Shown: piece by piece, positions 22,940 through 34,216 of the stretch | Numbering within the stretch: the stretch's first letter is position 1 | How the letters are laid out: the number at the start of each line of letters is the position of its first letter | Assembly: GCA_019009955.1 (NCBI GenBank) | Contig: CM032229.1 | Coordinates: forward strand, 144,827,501 to 144,891,500 | Reading direction: 5' to 3' | From: Riptortus pedestris | Lineage: Eukaryota; Arthropoda; Insecta; Hemiptera; Alydidae | Length of the DNA: 64,000 bases | Made by a program: the position numbers and the translations under genes | The notes under the pieces: model-generated | What the model saw: only the letters and a program-made list of their open reading frames with translations | Databases searched by the model: none | Told to the model about the DNA's origin: nothing

Positions 22940-23633
22940 TAATGAGAACTAATAAAATTGTTGACTCCCGCTATAGATTTTACGGTATATCTTTTTTATA
23001 CTCTTTTGTACGACAAAAGTAAAAATAACAAAGGTTTCTCCAAATGACAAAATAAACACCTTCTGATATGCGCATGTTTGCCAAAAAACCAATAAGAAAC
23101 GATGTACGGATTTTTCATAAAATGGCTCCCTTAGTCGTAGCTAAAACTTTTGATATAGCTTATAATCATGAAAGAGTTAATGCTAATCCACATGTCGAGT
23201 TTTGTGTAGTTCGGTTTAGTCATTAGTGCCCAATAAAATTGTTGACTCCAGCTAAAGTTTTTAGTGCATATCTCGTTTGTACTTTCTTATTAGACAGAAT
23301 TAAATATATCAAAATTTACTGTAAATAGCAAAATAAACAACTTTTGTTATGTGCATATTTGCCTAAAAACCAATAGGAAACGAAATATCGCTATTTTTAA
23401 TTTGAGGCCTCCCTTATAACCCCCACTCCTGTTCACCACAGAGACTATCAGTATAGTCTAAGCCGGGTTAATAGTAATATACGAACAGCAGGTCCAGCCG
23501 ATTATGCTTGAAAATGGAACGAACAAACAGATACCACAAATCGCAGATATCGTGTCTATGGCCTTTGAAACGTAGAAATATCGTGAAATTTCGAGAAAAA
23601 AAATCAATGTTCAGACAATGGCAGACAGTCGTT

Positions 23634-23636
<3 letters not shown>
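22940..23636 (+). repeat. Second locus of the 300-bp tandem repeat
   Basis: About 2.2 units anchored at AAATAAAC near 23050 and 23331 (spacing about 282). They share AATAAAATTGTTGACTCC, CCAATARGAAACGA and GGCCTCCCTTATAACCCCCA with 11952-13196. The final block GTGAAATTTCG-GAAAAAAA-TCAATGT is also common to both loci. Confidence 0.8.

Positions 23637-23696
<60 letters not shown>
23637..23696. repeat. (AT)n microsatellite
   Basis: About 30 AT units closing the second tandem-repeat locus, at the same relative position as 13197-13228. Confidence 0.95.
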
Positions 23697-23700
<4 letters not shown>

Positions 23701-23767
23701 AAGTGAGGTGTAACATGTCACACCCTAACACAAAAATTCCAAAACACACAGATCATTAATTTAAATT

Positions 23768-23870
23768 AAATTATTTATTAACGTCCACTTTTTGCAACTA
23801 ATACTAATTGGGACGGATTATCTACATGTCACCACCCTTTTCTAGCTAGGGTGAGAGCAAGGATTTTATT
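23768..23870 (-). mobile_element. SINE fragment (3' body only)
   Basis: Matches the body shared by the other SINE copies: AACGTCCACTTTTTGCAAC, GGGACGGATTATCTACA and CACCCTTTTCTAGC on the plus strand. The tRNA-like head is missing. Confidence 0.75.
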
Positions 23871-23899
23871 TACAGAGCTTTAACAAAAAAATATGCTTT

Positions 23900-24022
23900 T
23901 AAATATACCTCATTTTCGTCATCTCCAGGTAATGATAGTTCAACATTTATAGATATTTTTTGAAAATCACGCCTTGATTGCATTGCAAATTCAATAGCAG
24001 ATTTCCCTAAAGGGTCAGTAAG
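23900..24022 (-). mobile_element. HLE left-end fragment
   Basis: CCTCATTTTCGTCATCTCC, then GAAAATCACGCCTTGATTG and ATAGCAGATTTCCCTAAAGGG are the left HLE end in inverted orientation. A 65-codon frame on the minus strand here is only this repeat. Confidence 0.7.
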
Positions 24023-25197
24023 TGGTTCGGAGATTGAGCTTGTCCCCCCTAGAAACCCCCCAACCACTGCCTCCTTATCTCTGCAATATGATTTGATTTT
24101 TTGATCGGCGCTTGGCGGCTTTTTGAAGTCTGCATCATATTACCCTAAGTCCCCTAAAAAATGTCATCATAATTGAGTATTAACGGAGTAATTGTATTTT
24201 GCACTTTCTCTCTTCAGTTCTCCTCCAAGTCCTTTCCATTACTTTCAGCTAATATATCACTTAACATCACTCTTTCAACTCACATTTCGTGTATTTTCAA
24301 GCACTCCAACTATGGGAGAAAGATGACGTTTCATGAATATTTTTAATATTCTTTTACGTTAATAAACATAGTCTAGGCGTCAAAAAAATTATTTCGCTTT
24401 TGCTTATCTCTCAAAAACAGTGCGTTTAAGATCTAAATAGGGTGTTTAGCTATCATAAATAATGAAATTTGATTATATAAGTATATTGTAATTTTGAGAT
24501 ATTTTTATAGACTTTATTTTTATGTGTTTTGCTATGTTTGTTGAGGGTGGCTACTAAAGGCTAAAGGGCCTAATTCAAACGCCTGATGAAAATCGCCGAT
24601 TACCGAAGCTCTATAATTTGCACGTAAACACGCTATCCCCCCCCCCTCGCCCCCTTCATACTTTATTATTCAATATGGAATCTTTTTTTGGTGACCTAAT
24701 TGCTCTGTTTGGTGAAGTGTTTTTATGACTTGTTATGACCTACTGGCATACCTTCAAAGGGATTATTTAATCTGTTCCCGCCGAGTCCCTTTATGGATCA
24801 ATAACTCATCACATGCTATATCAATGGTCATCAATCAGGTGGCTCGGGGGACGTTTTGAATATTCAAGTGGGCTTTGTGAGTTTGAGCAAGGATGGTAAA
24901 CAGTTGGGACCAACAAAGAAGAATAGATATTCATTGAAGCAGAGAAAATCACAAACGGAACCTCAATCGTTTTTATCAAATAGATAAAACGTTTTGCTTG
25001 CACTTCAAAAATATAAATATTATCTAAAATGGTAAAAATTGTCCAGATTCATCTATTATAGTTTACATAATGTAATGAACGGGCTATTCATAAATAGTGA
25101 TTTACAAGTCGACTGGTTTAATCCTTATATTATGTAGTCAATAGTCAATGAATGGTTGCAGTAATTATATGTCACTTCCGATAGGTCATGACAAAAA
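24023..25197. other. Sequence without a recognised feature
   Basis: No gene or known repeat seen. Runs of C near 24640 and AT-rich sequence. Short frames lack recognisable domains. Confidence 0.35.
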
Positions 25198-26365
25198 AGA
25201 TTTCCGCAATAGTACTCTGGTGATCTCATCTCACCATATATTCTCTTTTCCTAAGTACAACTCGGGTGAGTAGAAGTGGTAGTTTGCTGAAGACTTAACA
25301 CAAAGAAAGTAAGAATAACTCGCTCAATGCGTTGAAAGAAAAGGTTTCATAATATCGAGTAAGGTATACCTCGAATATACATTTTCGAGTCAAAAACGTA
25401 AAATCTTAATTTAATTGATTACTTCAACAAGCAACATATTGTTACGTTTTATTACCAAAACCAGTAATAAACGTTGCTAATAAGAGTTCTTTTGGATTGC
25501 AAAATTAAACATTCACAAGTTTCACAGTTTTTATCACTGCACAATTTATTTCACAATGCACAATACACTTGGTTAATTGTTACTCACGGTATGCACTGAT
25601 AGCGTCACTGTTCTTCAATGAGTCACAGTCCAATAATTCACTCACGGTCACTGAAATTCACAAAAAGACGGCACTGCACTGTCTTAAACACGACACTAAA
25701 CTGTTACTTACAGTCATGGTACAACACTGTTCTACACATAAAAAAAACACTTTACCGCACTGCACTAGGTCGCACTGTAGCACTGATGTGAACATCAAGA
25801 CAGGTGAGAATAAAACTGACTCGCTCTTGGCTGGAAGTTCTTTATACAGGTCGTCGGCATACATCAAAGGGGAATTGGCAGGGCCCTTCGACGTCTAAAC
25901 TGGAAGGCACTAGTAGGAGCTAGACCCTCTGTCGGCTTCTTTGATCTATATCGCACTTCCCAAATACGCGACTCTCTTTGCTAATCCTTTAATTTTCGCA
26001 ACAATATAATTCATATAATAAAGGCCCGTTGAAAACAATATTTCCTATTTAAGCTAGGAATAAAATGTTTAATGATAGATATATTGGTTTATTCGTAACG
26101 TGCAATGTCTAAAAGGGGCCATTTACTGAAGACTGAAAATTTAAAAATTCATAAATTATTGCTTAGTAATCATGATAGAGAAAATGTGTACAAAACGACA
26201 TATATAGAAAATTAAATTTACAACAAGATTGTTTATATGCAAAGTTTCGATCCGTCGCATAATAATGGAGATATTTTGAATTTTTGATCCCCCTCCCTGG
26301 TCCGATTTCACCCGTTAATAAACTTGATTCATAGTTTTTATAACACGTATTGTCATTTTGAAACC
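25198..26365 (-). mobile_element. HLE copy split by a solo LTR
   Basis: Minus-strand HLE blocks occur on both sides of the LTR. Left: AGATTTCCGCAATAG, GGTGATCTCATCTC and GTAGTTTGCTGAAGAC. Right: ATAATAAAGGCCCGTTGAAA, CGATCCGTCGCATAATAATGG and GGTCCGATTTCACC. It stops at about 26365 before the AT tract and left end. Confidence 0.7.
25440..26003 (-). mobile_element. Solo LTR of a gypsy-type retrotransposon
   Basis: The 564-bp unit starts TGTTACG and ends CGCAACA, a short inverted repeat with the canonical TG...CA termini. It is flanked by ATAT on both sides (25436-25439 and 26004-26007). A 4-bp duplication is usual for Ty3/gypsy elements. On the minus strand it has a TATAAA box near 25845-25850 and an AATAAA signal downstream near 25548, in promoter-to-polyadenylation order, so the LTR reads on the minus strand. 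No primer-binding site or internal coding sequence follows on either side, so the element has been reduced by LTR-LTR recombination. The short frames at 25569-25898 lie within it. Confidence 0.85.
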
Positions 26366-26399
26366 TACTATGAACTTCCATTAATTTTTGTGGCATGAT

Positions 26400-27000
26400 T
26401 ATGTTCTGTGTATGAAAGTTAAGGAAAATAAAAAAAAAAAAAACTTAAAGATTCCGTAGAAAGGATCTTATCCCTTTATCATGCAAAGTATTTTAAATAC
26501 TAGAAAAATCTTGTGTATATCAGCCGTTGTATGTCTTTTCAGTCAGACTTTTGGAATACAATTCATGATTCATAATTATAGCTATGCTTGTAGGATTTTA
26601 TTTTTGAGACGGTGCGTGAAAACGAAGCGTACCTATGCTCAAAATATATCTTAAGATGTTTTGATAGTATGTATTGATTTGTTGGGTCTGTATTCTTGTT
26701 TTATAATCATTGTCAAGTTAACTTTCTAGTTCATTTCTTTCCATGGAGGATACTGAGAAAATTTTTGGGCCCAGAATTAATTGAAAATAAAGCCAGGCGA
26801 TAGTTCAGGGCATTTCATTATAACATTGAGGTTTTAAAAATCTCGTGATAATGGGAATGTGATTAGGGATTCATTCACATTCCAAAGACTGCTACTCCTT
26901 TATTTGAGTGTCATACCAATAGCCTCAATATTCCTCTAATTCTAATACTTATTTTTCCCTTAATAATTACCCCATATGAATATGAGTTTAAACATAACCC
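26400..27000. other. Sequence without a recognised feature
   Basis: AT-rich, no gene or known repeat seen. Confidence 0.35.
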
Positions 27001-27002
27001 GG

Positions 27003-27577
27003 ATATAAAACAATAAGAAACTAAATCGGACCAGGAGGAGATGGGGTTTAGAGGGGAGATATTTGAAATATCTCCGTTACTATAAGTCGGATCGAAACAA
27101 TGTACAGAATAAACCTTATTACAACTCTTTGTATCAGTTTTCAGCCTTCAGTAAACCCCCACTTCTTTAGATTATTCGAAGCTTAAATACCAAATATTGT
27201 TTTCCAGAAACCTCTATTATATGAGATGCATGCAAATATGCGTTATTGACCCCACTGTCTTAAATTCTTGTACAACTAAAATTTGATTGATTGAGATAAA
27301 GGTTTTTCGGATTCATTATAAATAACAGTACTAGATACAGTACATAGTTTTCAATAAAATTAATAAGTTTCAGTTATTGTTTTTCTTTCCGGTGAGACGT
27401 TGGCAGTTTGTTTACATTTCAGACGTTACCTACCTGGAGGAAAAAGATTTCTTATGACCGTTTGAATTTATTCACCTAATATTCAAGGTTGTGTTGTGTT
27501 AGCAGTATGCAGGTTTATCTATTATTAAAATTCACGTGGGAAATCTGCTTAGTTTACGCAGCTCCTGCGTGTCGGAC
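27003..27577 (+). mobile_element. HLE copy, right two thirds
   Basis: Starts within the central module (AAATCGGACCAGGAGG at about 27023) and runs to a well-kept right end: CACGTGGGAAATCTGCTTAG, ACGCAG-CTC-CTGCGT and GTCGGAC, followed by a T-run. The left end and AT tract are missing. Confidence 0.85.
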
Positions 27578-28179
27578 TTTTTGAGTTACTTTAATTCATA
27601 AGTACGGACGTCACGCAGAACTAGTAAAAATGAGCGAATAATACTTTTGATATCTGAAAACCGAATATTTTTCGATTTCAATATTTGACTCAAAGAAGCA
27701 CAAAAATAAAAAACCTTATTCGTTTCATAATTATGTGTCGCAGCAGATTGGTCGTTATCATCTTGACACTAGCACCCAATTTTACTGAGACTAAATCTGT
27801 GATAAGATAAGAATTCAATCTAAGTAAATCGGCGGAATAGCAAATCCCTGAACGACTTAGCAGATCACGATTGAGCGGTTCCAATCAGACTTAATGCAAT
27901 CTTGCCTATCAGATGCATCGGACGTTAGCTCTTAAGGTTTACTCAACATGTCTAACCCTCTTTTGGCTTCACTATGGGGACTGGCTCTCTATCTCCTCTT
28001 ATACAAGTACGCATTAGAAGAGATTTTAATTTTATTATAAGGCAATAATATGTATTAATCTCAAATTTACTTATATTGAACTAAGAAGAGTAAAAGTATT
28101 CATTACTTAATAATATTCAATAAATAGGAATGCCAATTTACTTTAATAAAAATGCATTTTTCGTCAATTTCACGATTGA

Positions 28180-28765
28180 CGTTGATTGTTTGACGTTGCC
28201 GAACAGTTACGAGAACGGCCGAACTAGCTTTCGGCGGAGTCACGAATAGAACCTACATCAGCTGACCTCATCTCGTCTGTTATCCGCACACATTTAATAA
28301 AAATGCAAATATGTCGGTTAATATTCATGATACAGAAAATATGTACAGAAAAATATTTATAGATCATTTAATTTTCAATAAGATTGGTTCTATAGAAGTT
28401 ATCGATCCGACGTATAGTAACGGAGATATTTCGAATTTTCAAAATCCCCGACCTGTAAACCACCCCTTTCACTGGTCCGATTTCATTAACGAACTTGATA
28501 ATTCTTTCTACATAATATGTAGAAAGAATTGCCAAGTTCGGTAATACGTTATATTATAACGATTAAATACCGAGTTTTCAAACGATTAAACAAATTGCGA
28601 ACGCCAGAGTATCAGACAAATATATATACACACTCACATGTAGTTTCGAACGGACCGCATTTTCGTCATCTCTTGGGCAGAATCGATGGACATTTCAAGA
28701 AAATTTTCGAAAATCGCGTCATGAGTATGGCCTCAATAGCTGATTTCCCTTAAGGGAAATCTGCT
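28180..28765 (-). mobile_element. HLE copy, short variant, with intact terminal palindrome
   Basis: On the minus strand the left end is perfect at 28742-28765 (GATTTCCCTTAAGGGAAATC followed by TGCT), preceded by the CATTTTCGTCATC/GAATCGATGGACA block. The AT tract is reduced to ATATATATACACACTCACA (about 28620). The far end is the variant type (GTTACGAGAACGGCCGAACTAG at 28206) shared with the copies at 8561 and 50788. A perfect 14-bp-arm palindrome (28500-28530) sits inside. Confidence 0.8.
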
Positions 28766-28854
28766 AAAATACTGGCTCAAGTGGATGAAAAACATTTAAA
28801 GATCTACTTATTTACTTGAAAGTTAGTAAAGGGTTACTCGAAGGTTATTTAGTG

Positions 28855-29266
28855 CACAGTTCGTGGCCCCTCTCAATGTATTTTTAAAAATGCTTAGCGC
28901 TTCCCGGAATTTACACTCCCATCATCAGAGCAAGAAACAATAAACCACAATAAATAAGGAGTTTGGTCTAAACCATTTTTTAAATTTACATAACTGGTCC
29001 TGCATATAAAATAAAATCAATAAAGCTATCAAAGCTACAACAATAAAGTGTTTCAACAAAAAAACATTTATGAATACTGCCTTTTATAAACTACACTATG
29101 TCTATCAACTAACCTCTGACATCACTCACACGTTTTTTGATGACAAGTTTAGACAAAACTCCTTCTTTATTGTGCATTAATGTTTGTAGTTCTGATCATA
29201 GGATTGTAAATTCCTTATAGCGCTAAGCGTTTTTAAAAATAAATTGTGAGGATCCACGAACTGTGT
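28855..29266. repeat. Inverted repeat pair, arms about 77 bp
   Basis: The left arm (28855-28931) and right arm (29189-29266) are inverted copies sharing CACGAACTGTG, TTTTTAAAAATR, AGCGCT and GTAAATTCC. In the sense of the right arm, each arm begins CTGATSATRGGA. The 257-bp spacer is AT-rich without coding potential. Such inverted ends could belong to a foldback element or to two retroelement tails in opposite orientation. Confidence 0.7.
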
Positions 29267-29532
29267 CCTGACTAACCTGATTCATCACCCTTTCCACCAG
29301 CAGAAAATAAAAATGGGATACTATGTCTTTTTCAACATCAATAGTCTAAAAACAACTAAAAAATCTCAAAATTTGAAGAGTAGCGGAAGGATGTAAAAAG
29401 TCACACACCTTTACTCTTAAAAATTCTTTTATTATAGGAAGAGTAGTTTCGGGGGAATCCGACCCATCTTCAAATTTATTCTAGTTTTTAAAAACCTAAA
29501 TAAATAAATAACACATGTGTAACAAATTCTAT

Positions 29533-29541
29533 ATGTTATAT

Positions 29542-29610
<69 letters not shown>
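29533..29610. repeat. (CA)n microsatellite
   Basis: About 39 CA units. The Cys-Val frame reported on the minus strand here is a by-product. Confidence 0.95.
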
Positions 29611-29614
<4 letters not shown>

Positions 29615-31558
29615 TAAAAATATTATACACAGAATTGAAATAATACCAGGCATATACGCACATACGTACGTACGTTCATTGATATCTTCAGAAGTCACGT
29701 CGACTAGGCGAAATAGGTTAAGGGATGGCCAAAAAGGATCATTACACTGAAATCTGAATACCGAATATTTTATCCATTAAGGAAGTAAAACGAAAATGTT
29801 TTATTCACAAGAAAACAGCTGTAGTGTGTTTTTGGATTATTTTAAGCCAAATAAAGAGAAGGATGTCAAGATGAAGGATTAATTAATTTTCAGAGAGAAT
29901 GTCCTTTATTTTTTACTCCGTGGTCCTGTCTATTCCTTGCCTCTACAGCTGATCCCTTCATTAATACTTTAATATAGTTCATTCTACATCCCTACTTTAT
30001 TCACTTTTAAGGCTGGTATTTTCATATGAATTTTTGTATTTCATTATTGTCATTATTTAATTATTCATTATCACATAAATACAGAGAGCACCTCCCCCTC
30101 CAGTCCTAGCCAGTCAAATTAAATTAAGCAATTGCACTACGAAAGTAAAGTACGTTATGATACATAGATGTTTTAAATGAGATGACTGATAATATTAATA
30201 AACAATAAATACAATCTTAGCTTGGAACTTATAGGACTAATCCAAAGGCACTCAACTTTTTAGTTTAAATTTTCATCATTAATAATGAGTTTATTGTAGT
30301 CAATAAGTCGCTAGCTAATTTAATCTCCACTTGACTTTATTTTAGTCTTATTGTATTAAATTAAACAAAACATTTGGATGTATTTCATTTAAAAGTCATG
30401 AAAAATTATTGCATTTGTAAGTGACACATGGTATCGCCTTTCCAATGCACCGTATTGGAAAGAGTTATACAACAAAATTTTAGATCTTTTCATGATTTTT
30501 TAAAAAAAGGACATGAACAATTTTTTGAATCTCCAATGCGCCCGGAGAAATTTGAAATGCTTATTTTCGCTTTCGTCTAAATCTCCCTCCCCTCTTAGTC
30601 GATTTATATCACATATGGAGGCGTGCAACTGAACATTAAATTAATATAATTGAAAATTCTCGGATACTTTAAGAAAAAGTTTATATAACGATTGTTGTTG
30701 GATTGTAATTGTTTACAATTAAGCTTTTTACACGTTTTCTCTAGCTCAAATATTAACGTAGTTATTCGTATTTTTTTGAATTTAGGTTCTCGTAAATCTT
30801 CACTTTTACTCATCAAATTTTCACTTTAAGTAGTTCTGTCATTAAACATCTAAAGTTCAACTAACATTTTAATTCCTGTCCACTTCCTATGCGAAAAATT
30901 GATATTAGACTGTGATATAAGATTATCAACGTTTCATATTCCAGTACGTGCAAAATGAAATTGCATGGCGGACTTTTTTTCCCGTTTCAAGGACCGGATT
31001 CAGCTTTCATGAAATTGATGATACATAAGACTCCTGAATGGCGAGAATGGTAAACGTGAAAAGAAATTCATGATTGCTACAAAATTGATTTACTCCATGA
31101 TGATTAGGTTCGATGAACATTTTAAGACATTTTTCTATTCTATTCTGGGAGAAGAAACCCCAGTAGGAAATTAGTATTAAACATACATGTTTGCTAAATG
31201 AATTAAATTTCGCTAATGTTGCTGGAATGGGCTCGAGTTCAGCTGTTGCCGGGTTAATGGTGTTTGGGATTATGTAGAGAGAGGTTGCTCGAGTGAAATT
31301 GCCTCAGGGCAAACAGTCAAGCACAACATCGTGTACGTGCACTATCAAAATCACGCCGAATTTTGTTATCAAAATCTCAGCGTCAATCATCTTGACTATC
31401 TCGTTAGCTCATTAGCCGTAAACCACTCCTCGGTGGCTTTCATGAAATCGGTAGCTGCTAACAACATATTCTGCAAGATTTAAGAAATTCATCAAAAATT
31501 GTATATAACCAATCATATTGCAAACATAATGTTCTTCAAATGTATTTATGCGCCTTTT
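29611..31558. other. Interval without a recognised gene
   Basis: AT-rich to 31000. The part from about 31180 to 31470 has more balanced composition and no family repeat. A 70-codon minus-strand frame (30604-30816) has no recognisable domain. Confidence 0.35.
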
Positions 31559-31680
31559 AGCAGATTTCCCTTAAGGGAAATCAGCTATTGAGGTTGTACT
31601 CACGACGCGATTTTCGAAATTGTTCTTCAAATGTCCATCGATCCTACCCAGGAGATGACGAAAATGAGGTCCGTTCAAAA

Positions 31681-31734
<54 letters not shown>

Positions 31735-32526
31735 CTGTTACCGCTCTAGCGATCACTATTATTGTTTAATCGTTACCAAACTCGATATTTAGTCGTTTTA
31801 TGAAAAAAGAAAGATCAAGTTCGTAACGGCTGAAATCGGGCCAGGGGGAGGGGGGGGGGTTTAGAGGGTAGGATTTTCGAAAATTTGAAATATCTCCGTT
31901 ACCATAGTTCGGATCGAAACATTGTATAGAATCAATCTTATTGCAAATTAAATTTAATATAAATATTGTTATATACGTATATTCAATGAATATTAACCGA
32001 GATATTTGCATTTTTTAGTTTTCAGCCAACAGTAAACCGCCACTTCTACTCATGTTACACAAACAATACTCTGCTACATAATAAATTACATTATTCGAAG
32101 TTTAAATACCAAAAATTGTATTGAAGAGACCTTTATTATACGAGATAATGCAAATATTTTCTGGTGAACCACCCCCCCCCCCGTCTTAAGGTTTTAGACT
32201 ACTAAAATTTGATTGATTGAGATAACAATTATTCTGACTCATTATTAAGATCTAGATATAGTAAATAGTTCTCAATAAAGTTAATATGTTATATTCTGAT
32301 ATATTTCAGTAATTGTTTTTCTTTCCGGTGTGAGGCGGGCAGACCCGTTTGTTTACATTTATAACCTAACGCTCCCTGTCGGCAGTTTATTGAAATTGGA
32401 TGAAACATTTCTTATTTCCGTTTGTATTTATTCATGGTGGCGTTGTGTTACCAGTATGTATATTTATCTATTACTAAACTTCACGTGGGAAATCTGCTTA
32501 GTTTACGCAGCCCCTGCATGACGGAC
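31559..32526 (+). mobile_element. HLE reference copy, full length (968 bp)
   Basis: The best-preserved copy. It starts AGCAGATTTCCC after CTTTT, and GATTTCCCTTAAGGGAAATC at 31563-31582 is a perfect 20-bp palindrome. An (AT)n tract is at 31683-31730. The central module runs from GGCTGAAATCGGGCC to GTAAACCGCCACTTC. The right end has GGGAAATCTGCT at 32487-32498, the exact inverse of the first 12 bases. A hairpin follows, ACGCAG-CCC-CTGCAT (32505-32519, one mispair), then GACGGAC and a T-run. There is no coding capacity. These features match non-autonomous Helentron/Helitron2 derivatives (HINE, DINE-1), which move by rolling-circle replication using proteins supplied in trans. The classification rests on structure only. 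Confidence 0.85.
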
Positions 32527-32946
32527 TTTTTTCTCTATATTGAATACTACATGCCGACATATTTCCATATTATAGTTAACATGTCATACTAACAGTAAGC
32601 TGTTATATCATGCACCTCTTCATTCAAAGATTAAGTACCGATTATGGTTTTCATCGAACTTTTACTTTTTGAGACACATGCAAACACGATGACGTCATCA
32701 CTTAAGATTTTTTGTCATCAACTCGAAAAATTTTATTTGATCTTATCATACTCGATATTTAACCGTTTCAGTCAAGGCTAAAGATGATATTTGTTCTTGG
32801 TTGAAATTGGACCTGCAATGGAGGGGGTTTAGAGAAAGCGGTTTTGAAAATTCAAAATATCTCCGTTACTATAAGTTGGATCTTAAAATGTCATAGAACA
32901 ATCTTGTTCAACTATTGATGTTCTACAATTGATATTCTATGCATTG
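32527..32946 (+). mobile_element. HLE second-type module fragment
   Basis: Contains the B-type central block (ACTCGATATTTAACC at 32750, TTGAAATTGGACC at 32800, ATGTTCTACAATTGATATTC near 32920). It stops abruptly where the LINE fragment starts at 32947. Confidence 0.7.
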
Positions 32947-33350
32947 TTAGAAGTTCGTACATGTGGGGTCTCTTAAGTATTCAATGTTCCTGCAGTTAGT
33001 CAGTATGTGTTTAATGGTTAATGGTTCATGGCATGTTGTGGAGAGAGGTCTTTCTGTTCTCGTCATGAGGTATGAGTGCGTTAAATGTGAGTGTCCTATC
33101 CCAAGTCTCGTTAGTACAACTTCGTCTCGTCTATTGTCACTTCTGCTAGATGGCCACTCGCTCATATGAGGTTTTATTTCTCGCAGATGATTTTCTGATG
33201 TTCTATGTTGTATTTGTAAGTGTATGTCTGGTAGGGTTATTAAATTAAAGTCAGAAGATTGTCTCAGGGTAGTATGTTTGGCGAGTTTGTCCACGTCGTC
33301 TGTACGTCCGATGTTTTCATGTCGTGGAACCCACATTATTGTTACTTTTG
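32947..33350 (-). pseudogene. LINE fragment: end of RNase H domain and C-terminal zinc motif
   Basis: A 129-codon minus-strand frame starts MWVPRHENIGRTDDVDKLAK, the end of a LINE RNase H domain (usual WVPxHxxIxGNExADxLAK). A long linker leads to LTRLGIGHSHLTHSYL and a C102...H110...C115 motif in CHEPLTIKHILTNC. I/Jockey-type LINEs usually have CxxC before the histidine; the first Cys is replaced here. The frame is undamaged but truncated at both ends and has no 3' tail, so it is a remnant. Both its edges coincide with repeat boundaries. Confidence 0.85.
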
Positions 33351-34216
33351 TATTTAATTATGAAATTTATTCTAGAATATAAATGACTAAGGGATATGGG
33401 TTATAAATAATCTATATTTAATGCGAAATGCAATTTACGTTGTAGGTACTAAATAAATCCAAATATACAATTATTATAGGGATACAAAAAAACTTAATAG
33501 TACAAAGAAAAACGTAGCATACGCTATAATTAGAATAAATAATTAAAAATTATTAAAACGAAACTGTATTAGAAAGGCTTTCTTCATTTTGGACCAGAGT
33601 TGACAGAAGTCGAGGCTTTACAGAAGGAAATATAATAAAATTTAAAATCTGTGGGCACAATTGACCCGGCACTTCTCTGAGGCTATGGATCAGTGAATCA
33701 GATGTTATAATGAAGATCGACAGTTAGTCTGCATTCGTGACAATATGCCAACGCTTTCTGGTGTTGTGCTTCTAGAACCTGCGCCGATCTTTGTCCCTTC
33801 TTAAGCTTCTTCTGAAAGCTGCCCAATTGGAACTATTGTAAATTTGAATAACTCATACTATGAACAAGCATTTTATGTACAGTAGCGGACATATAGTACC
33901 ATAAATACAGACTGAGATAGAGTTCTCTGGATGCGAGAAAGACGTTTTCAAATTCATGTGTATTTAGTCCTCAATATTACATCAATTTTTTTGATAAATC
34001 AACACACAGTTCTGTGACATGTGCACTCAATTGGAAGAAATAACAGATACCAGGCATTCATTTCTATTATTAATTGCTTTAACAATGTTTCTTTTCCCTG
34101 CTACTATTTCTGAAGCATTCATCAATTCAGTAATAATGCGTGATTTAACATGGTCCTCAACTATAAATGTTTTGCCTCGTCAACAATTTTTTTCGTGGAT
34201 TTCTTACATTAGTGGA
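33351..34216. other. Sequence without a confirmed gene
   Basis: No repeat recognised. A frame at 34019-34258 begins with a hydrophobic stretch (SFLLLIALTMFLFPA) but runs into the SINE at 34217. I would not call it a gene. Confidence 0.35.

Noticed and set aside
23870..24067. 65-codon minus-strand frame as a small gene
   Set aside because: Most of it is the left end of an HLE copy.
25569..25898. 109-codon frame as a gene
   Set aside because: It lies wholly inside the solo LTR and is antisense to its transcription signals.
31559..32526. Classical Helitron assignment for the dominant family
   Set aside because: There is no 5' TC or 3' CTRR end and no insertion between A and T; the terminal features fit Helentron/Helitron2 better.
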